This document shows, piece after piece, positions 11,100 to 22,210 of a DNA stretch of 64,000 nucleotides. The stretch's first letter is position 1; each line of letters opens with the position of its first letter. Source of the DNA: Corythucha ciliata (taxonomy: Eukaryota > Arthropoda > Insecta > Hemiptera > Tingidae); contig CM075941.1 of assembly GCA_038030265.1 (NCBI GenBank), positions 13,826,001 to 13,890,000 of the forward strand, read 5' to 3'. A program made the translations under genes and the position numbers. The notes under the pieces are model-generated. The model saw only the letters and a program-made list of their open reading frames with translations, had not been told where the DNA came from and made no database searches.

Positions 11100-11850
11100 T
11101 TTGTTTATTTTAACCACGAAATGGCATTATTTCTACACCCTGTCTGCCAATTAGAGCTTACGATCAGTTCGTAAATTGACGAATCCCTTTATTTTACCCG
11201 CGAATTAGCGCCATTTCACAATTTTACAGCCTCAAAGTTGCTGTCAGAAGCTCTTCTGTATTTATAGCCGCGAATCAACAGTTTTTCTCAATTTTACGCG
11301 CAAAGTAGCGCTTTAATCCCGTGAATAAGCGATTTTTCTCGCTTTTAGCCGTGAATTGACGTTTTTGAGAGCAAGAGTGTTCGTTACGGCGTTTTAGCCA
11401 ACGAACTGGAACCTTTTTTTCAATTCGAGCTTAACATTAGCGTTTTCTTAATTTTAGCTGCCCAATTTATGATTTATAATTAGCGCTTATACTCAGTCTT
11501 AGCCGCGAATTAGCAGGTTTTATCACCTATACCTACGAATTGACGCTTTTCCTCAATTTTGAGCCACAATTAAGTTGCCTTCAGAAGCCAAGAATTGGCG
11601 TATTCTCAATTTTGGACACAAATTGAATTTGTTTTATATTTTAGCCACGAATTAGCGCTTCTCCCCAATTTAGCAGCAAATTAGACTTTTTATTTCATTC
11701 ATTATAACGGGTTTTCTCAATTTTTAGCAGCGAGATAACACTTTTTCTCAATTTGAGCAAAAACATTATCACTTTTCTTAATTAATGATTTTCCAAAATT
11801 AGCTGCATTGCAGGGTTTTAAAAACAATTTTAGCCCTGCCCCTTGCCCTA
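11100..11850. repeat. Family A ~30-bp degenerate tandem repeat
   Basis: Recurring GCGAATTAGCG, CTCAATTTTAGCC and TTTTTCTCAATTT in phase at about 30 bp, heavily mutated. It includes a marker monomer near 11,575 (AAGTTGCCTTCAGAAGCC) that also appears in other family A arrays. Confidence 0.8.
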
Positions 11851-11949
11851 GGATTGCAGGAAAAACTCGTTCTTTCGCACATAGATGCCATTTGGGTTCT
11901 AGTTGGTCCTATAACATCTGATAAGTTTGATCAACTAACTCCCTGGGTT

Positions 11950-12665
11950 TTTATGGGGCGAAAGCGGATAGGAAGGTTGGCACAGGTCGGTACTTCTTAA
12001 GTGTGAAATTCACCCCTGCTGACTTTTGAGGGTTTAATTTCACTCTCCATCGGCGGCACCATTTACTTACTTGTTGCAGAAAGCTTTGAGTTGCTGATTC
12101 GGCTTCATGCTGGTCGGAATTCCCTGCTAGAAACAGCAACATCGTCAGCAAAGTTAGCAATCATTAGGTTACTGCTACTTGAGAAATCACTAGTATACAA
12201 AAGATATAAGAGAGGGCCCAAAATACTTCCCTGAGGTATCCCTGCACCGTATTCCCGCTGTTCGTGAGGTAGCCCCTTGATAGCTTTCAGCGAATGTTCG
12301 ACCTGTTAAGCATGACTGAAGAAGCCGATAGTATGTGTCGGGTTAATGTGATTTCGCCTTGAACAGGAGTGAGTCCAGTGTGCCACACTTTATCGAAAGC
12401 CTTTTCTGTATCTAGAAAGGTTCCATGGCAAACATTTTTTACCTTGAAGGCCTCCAAATTTTTATCCAAAACTGTATGGAGTTTATGTGGGCACGAATGA
12501 TTTGTATGAAATCCAAATTAAGTTAAGGAGGGTCTGACAAGGCATTGTACTTTCGGATTGAATAGGATCTCTTCATTGAGAGTAACCAGAACTGGAAAAT
12601 GATCCGAGATGAGTTCATGGTTAACGCTTACGTCTGATACTTTCCTCAGGACTTGTTTCCCCAGG
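11950..12665 (-). mobile_element. Degraded Jockey-type non-LTR retrotransposon fragment
   Basis: Read on the minus strand, frames interrupted by shifts give an endonuclease C-terminal piece (NHELISDHFPVLVTLN, near 12,625-12,580), then reverse transcriptase blocks FLDTEKAFDKVWH (near 12,420-12,380), AGIPQGSILGPLLYLLYTSD (near 12,245-12,185), the catalytic FADDVA (near 12,150-12,130) and a thumb-like VSKWCRRWRVKLNPQKS. These motifs in this order are typical of the Jockey clade. The endonuclease end is close to the middle of the RT, so the linker and the start of the RT are deleted. No poly(A) tail or target duplication is seen. The copy is dead. Confidence 0.85.
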
Positions 12666-13900
12666 AAGGCCAATAAGTGACATGATGTGGTTTAGTCGAT
12701 TTCAAGCGTTTTCTAGCGTGCCAATTGGGTTGAGAGACTATGAGCCTTTACAGGGGAAACCGATGTCACCCTCTAGAGCATTTTGGGTCTATTTCAAAGG
12801 CTTGATAACGACGGGGTAATTTTGGGCACATTTAGGCCAAACCACGTGGAAAAAAATTTCCGGCGTCGAGCTCCTAAAAAAATTATATTCTCCTGGTACG
12901 AAAGACCAGAAATCGCCGAATTACACTGTCAAAAAGGGACAAATTCGTAGTTTTTGACAAGATTTTGGCCCCCCAATGACCAGGAGATTAGAAGTTGCCG
13001 GAAGCTCGTTGACCCAATAATTTTTGACAGAATCCGAGCTCCTAGCACATTATGTTCTCCCAATACGAAAGATTAGAAATATCCGCATAACACAGTAAAA
13101 AAGGGGCAAAATCGTCGTTTTTGACAAGATTTTGGTCCTCCAGGAGATTAGAAGTTGGCGGGAGCTCGTATACCAAATTATTTTTGACAGAATCCGAGCT
13201 TCTAAGCGTATTATATTCTCCTAATACAAAAGATAGAAAATCACCGCATTAAATTTGAAATTGGAGGCACAGGAACAGATTTGGTCCCCAACGAACAGGA
13301 CAATACAATGGGCTGGGAGCTTGTCGACAAAGAAATCTTTGCCAATATGTGACGAGATGTGGTATAGTCAATTTCGAACAATTTCTAGCGTGCCAATTGG
13401 TTTGGGAGATGGGCATTGCAAGGGGCGCTCGATGTCATCATCGAGAGCAATTTTAGCCCATTCCGAAGGCTTAATAATAACGTGGAAGCCTTATGCACAT
13501 TTAGACCAAACCACGTGGCAAAATCTTTTGTGGTGCCGAGCTCCTAGCTCATTATATTCTCCTAATACGAAAGATTGAAAAACGCTGCATTACATTCGAA
13601 AAAATTGTCGTTTTTGTTACGATTTGGGCTCCCAATGACCAGGAGAATAGACGTTGCCGGGAGTTCGTCATCGAAAAAACTTTTGACAGGATCCGAGCTC
13701 CTAGCATATTATATTCTCCCAATACGAAACATTAGAAATCTCCGCATAGCACAGGAAAAAAGGGGCAAAATCATCGTTTTTGACAAAATTTTGGTCCCTA
13801 AATGACCAGGAGAATCGAAATTGCCGAGGATCTCGACAACGAAGTAATTTTTGACAGAACCCGAGCTCCTAGTACATTGTATTCCATAGTTTCCAACTAG
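12666..13900. repeat. ~165-bp satellite with ~670-bp higher-order unit
   Basis: The landmark GAGCTCCTAG...ATTATATTCTCC returns at about 12,868, 13,035, 13,196, 13,540, 13,693 and 13,864, so the basic unit is 150-170 bp. A different ~200-bp block holding CTAGCGTGCCAATTGG and AAACCACGTGG precedes each set of three, at about 12,670 and 13,345. The whole pattern therefore repeats once at about 672 bp. Diverged, no coding potential. Confidence 0.8.
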
Positions 13901-14275
13901 CGGAATCGCATTTCGAATGAGTCGCAATCGAAGGTCCGCCCTGAAGTCCAAAGAAGAATCTCAACAGGATCACCGCTGTGGTATGCGGGAGTCTAGAAAA
14001 TCGGCCGAAACCATCAACAACATCGAGAAATGCTCATTTTTACCCCTTCCCCCGCCCTGTTCCCTGTTCCTTTGAGAGTGATGCTGCCCCCCCCCCCCCC
14101 AGAAGTGTTCTGACGATTTGCACGTGGAATTCCACAGTTGGCCGCATTGTTCCGAGGGACTCGTAACAAACCGAGTCAAAATCGCCTCTTCGTCTGCGGC
14201 AGCGCTTGGTTCCTGAAAAAGGCTGTCTTTCAAGTTTTCTTAATTTTTTTCGCTCTGTGTTTCAAGGATGAATCG

Positions 14276-14308
<33 letters not shown>

Positions 14309-15142
14309 TGTCGGCGGTATTTTCAGTGCCCGGAAGAAAAAAAGAGTGTCGCTTGCGGTCATTGCGATAAAAAAAAAGAAAAAAAAGTGGCATGTAGAAC
14401 AAATTTTTAGCAACAAAGGGAGTTTTGCTTAGTCTTTCGACCGATGGCTAGACCAATAAAAAAGAAGAAGGAAAAGAAAGAGGGCGGGGAAAAACTGTCC
14501 CATACCAAGGTGGCCGTTGTCCACTACGCGTGAGGTCTTTGATAGGGGGTTGTACTTTGTTTTTGTTGTTTATTTTCGTTATTGTGATAATATACCAGGA
14601 GGAGGGGTAAGGAATAACGGTGAAGATAAACGACATTCCAGTCGTTACAATCCCGTCTTTTTGTTGACCTAATTGCGCAAGTTGACCTAATTACGCAAAT
14701 TTTACTTTGGGAAGACTTAAACTGCAAGCGATTGGAAAATGAATGTTTACAATTACTAGTCAAATTTTGCAGTTAGCGCTGCTGGACGCGATGGATTGCG
14801 CTGTTTTCTTTTATTGTAGGCTGTGCGGGAAATTGCCTATACGTAGCGGAGAGCACCACCCTGAAACAAATATAGGAATTAAAGGCAGTAACGTTTTGTG
14901 TGGATAGTGATTAGTGACCCTATAGGTGGGGTACCCTGAATTTGTTCATTCCAATAATTTCGCCATCCTTTTATGAGAGTCTCGATGGCTTCAACAAGGG
15001 ACCGGCCGCCGTTTCTCTCTCTCTCACACACACATACACCCAGGTGGGTGGCTGAGAAGCACACACAACGCCGTTAATGAGGGTTGTTTGTGTGGACAAA
15101 ATGTGACGAGAGTGGGGGAAGCCCAACATTTTCTTTTCGCAG
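13901..15142. other. Spacer without a supported gene
   Basis: Unique-looking sequence with a C12 run near 14,089, a long A run at 14,278-14,306, and TC/CA microsatellites near 15,015-15,035. Several short frames exist but none shows domain or splice support. Confidence 0.4.
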
Positions 15143-15508
15143 GTAAAACGCGGACTTCCATCCATAGAATCACAGGACCTTAAAGGTGGAATGAGCGGCG
15201 GCAATACGATGATCGTGCTCCTACACAAAGCGCCCTGGATTAGGCGCAGTTATTCCGCTTCTTTTCTTTTCTTTTATTTATTTTTTCACCTCTCCTGCTA
15301 CCCATTTCAAAGTGTTTCCCATAACCCATTCAGCTGCCAACTACAAGGGCCTGTTTCTGGTGTTTTTATCATCAGCTCCTCTCCCTTAACCCCTCACAGC
15401 CCCTTCCTCACAAAATTCGTAAAATTGGAACAAGTTATGTTTGAAAAAATAAATAAAAGCGAAGTCAGTCTCAATGTCCGTCACCCTTCATTTACTTTAG
15501 CTCGTTAA
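15143..15508 (+). CDS. Weak candidate exon, unknown
   Basis: A good acceptor (TTTTCTTTTCGCAG) ends at 15,142. The frame after it reads VKRGLPSIESQDLKGGMSGG and on through LLHKAPWIRRSYS, then becomes Phe/Ser-rich and low-complexity up to a stop at 15,508. No clear donor was found and no family is recognised. Treat as a guess. Confidence 0.15.
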   Translation, partial: VKRGLPSIESQDLKGGMSGGNTMIVLLHKAPWIRRSYSASFLFFYLFFHLSCYPFQSVSHNPFSCQLQGPVSGVFIISSSPLTPHSPFLTKFVKLEQVMFEKINKSEVSLNVRHPSFTLAR

Positions 15509-17100
15509 AAGCCGTTTTATTAAATTAATTTATTCGCCGGGGAGTGGAAAAAAAAAAATTGTGCAACACCAAACAGGGCTAGGGCGTTCTCCTTGGAGGC
15601 TGTGGCGGAATCGCTTTCTTGTGCGCCCGCCCTTTACATTAATCAAAATCCCGATTTGACAACGTACAACAGCATTGTGTATGAATGCGTAGAAAACAAA
15701 CAAACGTGTGACTTGAAGAGATGAAGAGGGGGGGGGGGCAAAAATTGATGAGCTTACGAGTTTCCAAGAAATTAATTTTAAAAGTTTTCTTTTTTCGGGG
15801 TTGCGAAAGTCTTTGAAAAATTAGGAGAACCCCGACGCAATAAAAGCCAAAATGTTTATAAAAAAACAAAACATTATTCGCGTTTTGTTGCCGTCTAAAC
15901 ATCACCCCCTGGTGTGGATGGGTTGGGCCGGTGGGCTTTCGTGACGCCTTTGTCTCTTCTTTTTTCGCCTATTTTTTCCCCCGTCTACTGATTGATTTCA
16001 CTTTACTCAAAAGTCTTTGCACGAGAAAGAGTTCGGGGGGAGGGGTGAACGGGGTAGAAATAAAAGGTCTTTGCTTACGCAATATGGGGCGATCTAGTGC
16101 CAAACAGACGCAGACTAAACTAATCTGTTTGGAGTTTAATAACAAAAACACGTGCATGAGACACACACATACGCGCAAAAACGCGACTCTTAAATCGTCT
16201 CGTCAATTCTTTTGCCAAAAAAAAAAAAGTAACGCCGTTTAAAGTAAACGTTTTAATAGATATGGAAACTTTTTACGCGAGCAAGCGAGCGACCCCCGAG
16301 CGATTATTTCTTTAAGAAAAAAAAAATCTCAAACTCAGACTCGTGTTAGACTCGTTTCTCTGAGAACAGAACAAAGTACACTTCGTTTACCGTGAAACCG
16401 CGTATGCATCTCAACTATGTCTCTCTCTCTCTCTCTCTGTCGGTTTTAAACTAAAAAGTAAAAGCAATTCATTTTCAAGTGTAAACATTTCGCGGAAATT
16501 GAGTAAGTTCAAAGGTTTTTCTTGGTAGAGGAGGAAAACAAAAAAAGGGAAAGACTTTTCAACGTTGGTTTTCATGTTATAAGGTGCAACGTCGTTTGAA
16601 ATTGCGTGTAATTGTCATGGGCGGACACTTCTTAAAATTGATAAATAACGGGGGGTGATTTAAATCGTGGAAAGCGCGATTTCCTGACGCTGAGAATTAT
16701 CAGGAATGAGGGAGGGGGGACGGAAATCGAAGATCGAAGCCCACTCGCAGGTCAATACAGCGATTCTAGCCACTGAATCACTCTCAGAACCTTGGAATTC
16801 ACAGAAATTCACACTAGACTTGTCGGTCTAATGTGAATGAAAGTCTAATTCAAAGTCAATCATGCGCGTTTGGCAAATTCCACAAAACAATGACAAAAAT
16901 GTCAGTCATTTTGACTCTTGAAAATGCCAGTTTCGCGGGTTTTCGCTCTCTCAAAACTATTGGCGTAGCCAAATGGGGCAAGGGTAGGCAGTTTGCCTTC
17001 CTCAAAAGCAAAGACTAGATCGGGCGTGCTGCCCACCCCTAGATACCCGTCGGATGTACAAATCCTTCAGGATCGCAACATTTTGTTACGTTCACGTGCT
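15509..17100. other. Spacer without a supported gene
   Basis: AT-rich spacer with G-rich runs (15,729), a TC microsatellite (16,421-16,438) and A runs. Nothing else is supported. Confidence 0.4.
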
Positions 17101-17500
17101 CACGAAAAAAAATCATTTCTCAAATTTCCCTCACTAAAAAAAAACAGGAGGATTTTTGCACCCTAAAAATACATTTTCGCAAACCTAGCTCAACTAAAAG
17201 ACAAATTTCTTATGTACCTATAGCATCAAAACGCCGATTTTACGAATTTTTGAACCAATGTTGCATCACAAAACATTTTTGCGCGTTTGACTCACTCAAA
17301 ACCAACTGCTGAAATTTCCCTATTTGTTTCGCGAAAGCCGTGAGTTTCAGTGGCTGGAAATTCAATTTGTCAGGTTGCCTAATTCAACAACTAATTTTGC
17401 ATTTTTCATACCAAATAGTCCATCTCCACAGGTTTAACTCGCTGAAAATCCAATTTCTCGGATTACTCCTCTCCGAAACCTAAAATCGCCAGCTCAGTGA
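17100..17500. repeat. Short degenerate repeat, family E type
   Basis: Loosely repeated AATTTCTC, GACTCACTCAAAACC and GGTTTAACTCGCTGAAAA resemble the ~30-bp family at 53.7-55.1 kb. Very diverged. Confidence 0.45.
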
Positions 17501-17928
17501 TAAAATTAACAGTTTTGTGTAAAAATCGCAATATCAGTACCTACAAGAATCAACATTTCTCCGCAATTTTGTGCAGAAATCACCTTGTTTGTGCAATAAT
17601 TGTCAGTTTCGATGTAAAATTTTTAGTTTTGAGGAAAAACTACTTAAATTATTTTTAGGGTGGAATCTTAAGTTTTTAGTTTTGTAGTTTGAAGTTTTGG
17701 GGGTAAAAACTTCAATTTTGGGTTAAAAAACGTCAGGTTTGAGGAAAAATTGCCAGTTTTGAGGTAAAAACACCAGTTTTAGTTTGAGGGAAATTTGTCA
17801 AAATTAGTTCGAGGGTAAATAAATCACTAAATATTGCATTAAATAAATAAATTAAATGAAAGTGATATCTTCCGGACAACGATGGAAGGGAATAGTCCAA
17901 CACGATTCGAGTTTCGAGAAAAAATGGG

Positions 17929-18000
17929 CTCCCCGGCGTGATTTGAACCCGCAACCTCTGGATTACTTGTCCAGCACGCTGCCAATCGCGCCACGGTGAC
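17929..18000 (-). tRNA. tRNA-Thr-like pseudogene or SINE head, left copy
   Basis: A 72-base cloverleaf-like sequence with box A (TGGCGCGATTGG), anticodon stem CTGGA/TCCAG around a CAAGTAA loop (AGT at the anticodon), box B GGTTCAAATC, and T6 directly downstream. The acceptor stem has mismatches at positions 1 and 4, the T stem has lost a pair and base 33 is A. Probably not a working tRNA. Confidence 0.55.
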
Positions 18001-18239
18001 GCCTTTGGAAGTCGTACTGCGAGGGATCAGCTAAGCCGAACCTCACCCAGGGCCATTGTTTCTCGAAACTCTAGGCGTTTCTCCTTATGACAAAGGTAAA
18101 CCACGCCGGTGTTATCATATCGTAGATGTAGTTCGATAGATCAAGAAAGGTGTCGTCGCCGGTATTTAATTAAATAAATTAAATGAAAGTGAAGCCTAGT
18201 TCGGCTTAGCTGATCCCTCGCAGTATGACTTCCAAAGGC

Positions 18240-18311
18240 GTCACCGTGGCGCAATTGGTAGCGTGCTGGACTAGTAATCCAGAGGTTGCGGGTTCAAATC
18301 CCGCCGGGGAG
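18240..18311 (+). tRNA. tRNA-Thr(AGT)-like sequence, right copy
   Basis: Acceptor start GTCACCG, box A TGGCGCAATTGG, anticodon arm CTGGA-CTAGTAA-TCCAG (anticodon AGT), T arm GCGGG-TTCAAAT-CCCGC and a T6 pol III terminator just downstream. Acceptor pairing is 5 of 7 (G1:G72 and A4:G69 fail). This copy is better preserved than its inverted partner and could be a decayed gene or a SINE head. Confidence 0.55.
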
Positions 18312-19227
18312 CCCATTTTTTGTCGAAACTCGAATCGTGTTGTTCTATGCCCTTCCATCGTCATCCGGAAGATATCACTTTCATTTGATTTATTTAATTA
18401 AATACCGGCGACAACATCTTTCTTCATCTATCGCACTAGTATTGCCTTGAAATCTTCAGTTTTGATATAAAACGTCCGTTTTGGCGTGAAAAATCCTTAG
18501 GCCCATTTTCACCAACAAAACTGATCTCGTTTAAAGTTGATCGTGATTAGTTGCTGATAGCGACCCATATGAATTCTGATATAAGTGTTTACATTGTAAT
18601 CGTGATTAGTTGTTGATCGTGGTTTAAGAAGTTGGTGAAATCGGGCCTTAGTTTTAGAGGATTTCAACTCGAACAGTGACGATTTTAGTACAGTACTAAA
18701 GACTTCACGCCTAAGGTGAACGTTTTACTCTTAAACTAAATTTGTCAGTCTTGCCGGAAAAATGGAAATTTTACCCCGAAGCTGGCGGTTTTATCACAAT
18801 ACAGAAGTTTATTAACCCGAAATTCAAGTTTTTACATTAAAAGAATTACTAGAAAACTGAATTTTTACTACGAAACTGTCGATTTCGCCCTTAAAAAAAA
18901 ATTTAGTGGTTTTACCTCAAAACTGAAATTTTCGTCAGAGTTTTCAAGATAGAGTCAACAGTTTTAACGTAATTTGGGGGAGGGTTGGGGAACGTCAGTT
19001 TTGGAGTGAAATTGTCAGTTTTCGTGTAAAATATCCATTTGGGATTTTTACAGGGTAAAATCGTCAGTTCTAGTCGAGTACGTAACGTAAGTTTTAGGGA
19101 TGAAATCGCAAGATTTTGAAAGTTGAAACCGTCATTTTTCGGATAAAATTTTCAGTTTTTGTAGCGAATTACTGGAGAAAACACTTCAGGTCGGTAGTCA
19201 AATCATCCTTTTACGGTTGAAAAAATT

Positions 19228-19293
19228 GTCAGTTGGTTAGAGCACCTGGCGCGAAACTAGGAGGTCGTGGGTTCGAATCCCACCTGGGGGAGC
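19228..19293 (+). pseudogene. tRNA-like element with lost 5' acceptor strand
   Basis: A clear box A (GTCAGTTGGTTAGAGC), a paired anticodon stem CCTGG/CTAGG around CGCGAAA, and a perfect T arm with box B GGTTCGAATCC are followed by a T run and CTCGGAACTCAAAAC. The 5' strand of the acceptor stem is replaced by family C repeat. The tail resembles that of the SINE-like pair at 17.9-18.4 kb. Confidence 0.6.
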
Positions 19294-20579
19294 AATTTTT
19301 TCTCGGAACTCAAAACAAGTAAGTATTTAATTTAAAGATTGATTTTTTTTTGTTCAGCCTCCCCACTCCCTCGAATTCACAGTTGTAACTAGGCTAGAGC
19401 GGTGAGGAGGGGAGTAATCCCATAATTGTCCGTAGAAAAGGGTCTTCTAAACGCAATTGGTTAGTTTCGGGGCAAAATCGCCAGTTTTGTAGTGACATCT
19501 TTTGAGGTAACGCGTCAGCTTTGGCGCGAAATTGGTCCGTTTTGGTGTAATCTCGTCTTATTTGGGAACAAATCGTCAGTATTGTGGTGGAATCGTAAGT
19601 ATTGTGGTGGACTCGTCAGTATAATGTGGTGAAATTGTCCGTTTTGTGTTAAAATCGACGGACTTTTCAAGGCAGAGTCGTAATAGTTTCAACGTAAAAT
19701 CATCCGTTTTGGGAACAACGTGAATTATATTGTGTAAAATTTTAAGTTTTGGCGTAAAGTGTCAAGTTTTTGGTTGGTGTCGTCGGTTTTAGGGTTAAAT
19801 TGTTAGTTAAGGGGCATAATATGAATTTTTTTTAATGAAATCGTTAGTTTTGGGGTTAAAACCGACAGTTTCAGGTTACATGGTCAGTTTTTGTAGTGAA
19901 ACCATCGGAGAATCAACGATAAAAGAGTCAGTTTTGTGTTAAAATAAACAGTTTGTAAGTAAAATATTCATTTTTGAGGTAAAACTGCCAAACGTTTTGG
20001 GGTAAAATCGATTGTTTTGCAGTGACATCTCTAGTTTTAGGGTAACACCGTAACACGTCAACTTTGGCGTGAAATCGTTAGTTTTATGTTGACATTGTCA
20101 AAAGTTTTCAAGACAGAGCCGCCAGTTTTGAAGTAAAATATCCAGTTTCAGAGTAAAATCGTCAGTTTTAGATCTGAGTTTTGCGGATAAAATCACCAGT
20201 TGGGTTGTGAAAACTTCAGTTTTGGTGTAACACTTCGACTTTTGCGTGAAATTTAGTGTTTCTGAATAAAATTCATTTTCAGTTTTAGAGTAAAATCTGC
20301 AGTTTTTGGTTGAGAAATGTCAGTTTTTAACGTCTCTCAGGCAAAAAGGTTGAAAATTTGGACACACTGTAATGGAGAGCTAAGTAAGCCTTTCCTACAA
20401 GTATCATAATTTTTTGGGAAAACATTGTCAGTTCTTGGACAAAAAATCCCAAATAGAAGGCTACAACAATATTTACAATCGGAAATGTTAGTATTTTGCG
20501 GATTCTGACCCTTTTTGTGAAAATCAAGTTTCTGGGGAACAATTTGACGACCCCCCCCCCCCTTTTGATTTACCCACCC

Positions 20580-22210
20580 TTAGACCAAGCTCTAAAAAAT
20601 GCGCTAATTCGAGGCTAAAATTGAGAACAATTTGAGAATTCGTGGTTTATGGTGCGTCTTTTACGGTTAAAATTTAGAAAAAACGTTAACGTACTCTCAA
20701 AAGTTTGCGGCTAAAATTGACAAAACGCGGCAATTCATGACCAAAAGTGATAAAAATCGCTCACTCGTGGCTAAAATAGAGAAATCGTCAATTCATGGTG
20801 TGTCTGGAGGCAACATAAGTGACTAAAGATGAAAAAAAGCACTAACTCACGGCCTGTATTTTATAAATTACTGCTAAAATTAGGAGAAAGCTCACAATTT
20901 ACAGCTAAAATTGAGAAATACGCTAATTCATTGATAACATTTGTTAAATCGCCGTTAAAATGTCAACAAAACGCTAAAATAAAAACGAAAAATTAAGGAA
21001 AAGCGCAGAGTTTCGGCTAAAATTGAAGAAAAAAAAATCGAAGAAAAAAAAAACTGATTTGGTATTTCTTGATACAAAATTTGTAGGAAAAAAAAAAAAT
21101 GAGAAAAAATCATGGCTAATAATTCAAGTTGTAATGGAGGCTCTTTTACGGTTAAAATTGAGAAAAAACTGCTAATGTGATGTTCTTGGGGCAAGCCCGC
21201 GACTAAACTTAAGAAAAGTCACTTCTTCGAAGCTTAGTTTGACAAAAACGCGTGGAAAAATCTAGAAGACGCCTAGTCGCAGTCACTGAAGGGGGGGGGG
21301 GGCAATTTATTGGCTATAGATAAGAAAAGGTGCCAAATTCATGGCTAAACGTGAGAAAAATTGATTAAAACGGTAATACTCTGTTAAAATTACGGCTAAA
21401 ACGGCTACAATTCATTTGCGGCAAAAATTGAGATGCAGTTCAGATTCTCTGGGTTAAAATAGAGAATATGTTCCCCCTTTCAAATAAAGAAAAGGCGGTC
21501 GTTAATCCGTTGTTTCTTGATTCAATTCCACGACCAAAATTGAGAAAAAATTCTAATTTGCGGTTTAAATCAAGGAAAAGCGTGGCATCCCGATTGAAAT
21601 TGAAAAAAATGGTCATAACACATCTAAATTTGAGCTGTCCATGCTGCACAAGCAAGTGCAGGAATGCACGTTGATTCTCATCGTGCTCAAGCTATTGAGC
21701 GCTTTATATCAATTTAGCATTAGCAGCATTTATCAGTTTCATCCACGCATTAGCGGGTTTTCTCAAATTTATTCATGAATTCACGTAGTCCTGAACTGTA
21801 GCCACGAGTTATTCCTTAATTTTAACTACGAATTCCCGCTTTTACACAGTTTAATAGCCCTAATTAGCGGATGTTCTTGAATTGTTCCACGAATTAGCGA
21901 TTTTCTCTATTTTAGCAGCTTTTTGAAAATTTAAGCCTCAAATTAGTGCCGCCCTTTATATCAAGTTAGCTGCGATTGAGCGCTTTATTTATCTCAATTA
22001 TTCAATCCGGGAATTTAGCGATTTTCTCAGTTTCAGCCGCTTATTAGCGGTCCCCCCCCCCCTCCATTTTTGTCGGCATGAAGAGCTTTTGTCAATTTTA
22101 ACCTTGTATTTGTGGATTGTTCTCAAAATATTCATCCACGAATTATAGTGTTTTTCTCCCATTTCAGCTGCGAATGAGCGCTTATTTTCTCAAAAACTAC
22201 GCTCTAAAAC
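20580..22210. repeat. Family A ~30-bp degenerate tandem repeat, both orientations
   Basis: 20,580-21,480 reads mainly as GCTAAAATTGAGAAAAA; 21,690-22,210 reads as the complement (TTCTCAATTTTAGCC). An orientation switch therefore lies near 21.5-21.7 kb. G11 (21,291) and C11 (22,053) runs interrupt it. Confidence 0.75.

Larger units (their letters stand above)
9298..11339. repeat. Segmental duplication, copy 1
   Basis: About 2.04 kb matches 27,060-29,168 in the same orientation with small indels and substitutions throughout, from AACTAATTATCCCCCTT at the left to the family A repeat AAGTAGCGCTTTAATCCC at the right. It carries the minus-strand Ser/Gly-rich gene, its promoter and poly(A) signal, a ~1-kb non-coding spacer, and the start of a family A repeat array. 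Confidence 0.9.
17832..18440. repeat. Inverted pair of tRNA-headed SINE-like units
   Basis: The segment 17,832-18,055 on minus and 18,192-18,440 on + are near-identical reverse complements: each has a tRNA-like head, the same upstream flank (AGCTGATCCCTCGCAGTA) and a ~100-base tail running through CTCGAATCGTGTTG to AATTAAATACCGGCGAC. A further partial tail lies at 18,130-18,190. The pair could fold into a long hairpin. They may be SINEs or an inverted duplication of one tRNA locus. Confidence 0.8.
17570..20310. repeat. Family C ~20-bp degenerate tandem repeat
   Basis: GTCAGTTTTG, GGGTAAAATC and TCGTCAGTTTTGGGGT alternate at about 20-bp spacing through most of this stretch. It is interrupted by the inverted tRNA-like pair (17.83-18.44 kb) and a third tRNA-like element near 19.25 kb. 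No coding potential. Confidence 0.8.

Noticed and set aside
12287..12469. Intact reverse transcriptase gene
   Set aside because: RT motifs are split over shifted frames with internal deletion; only a dead fragment.
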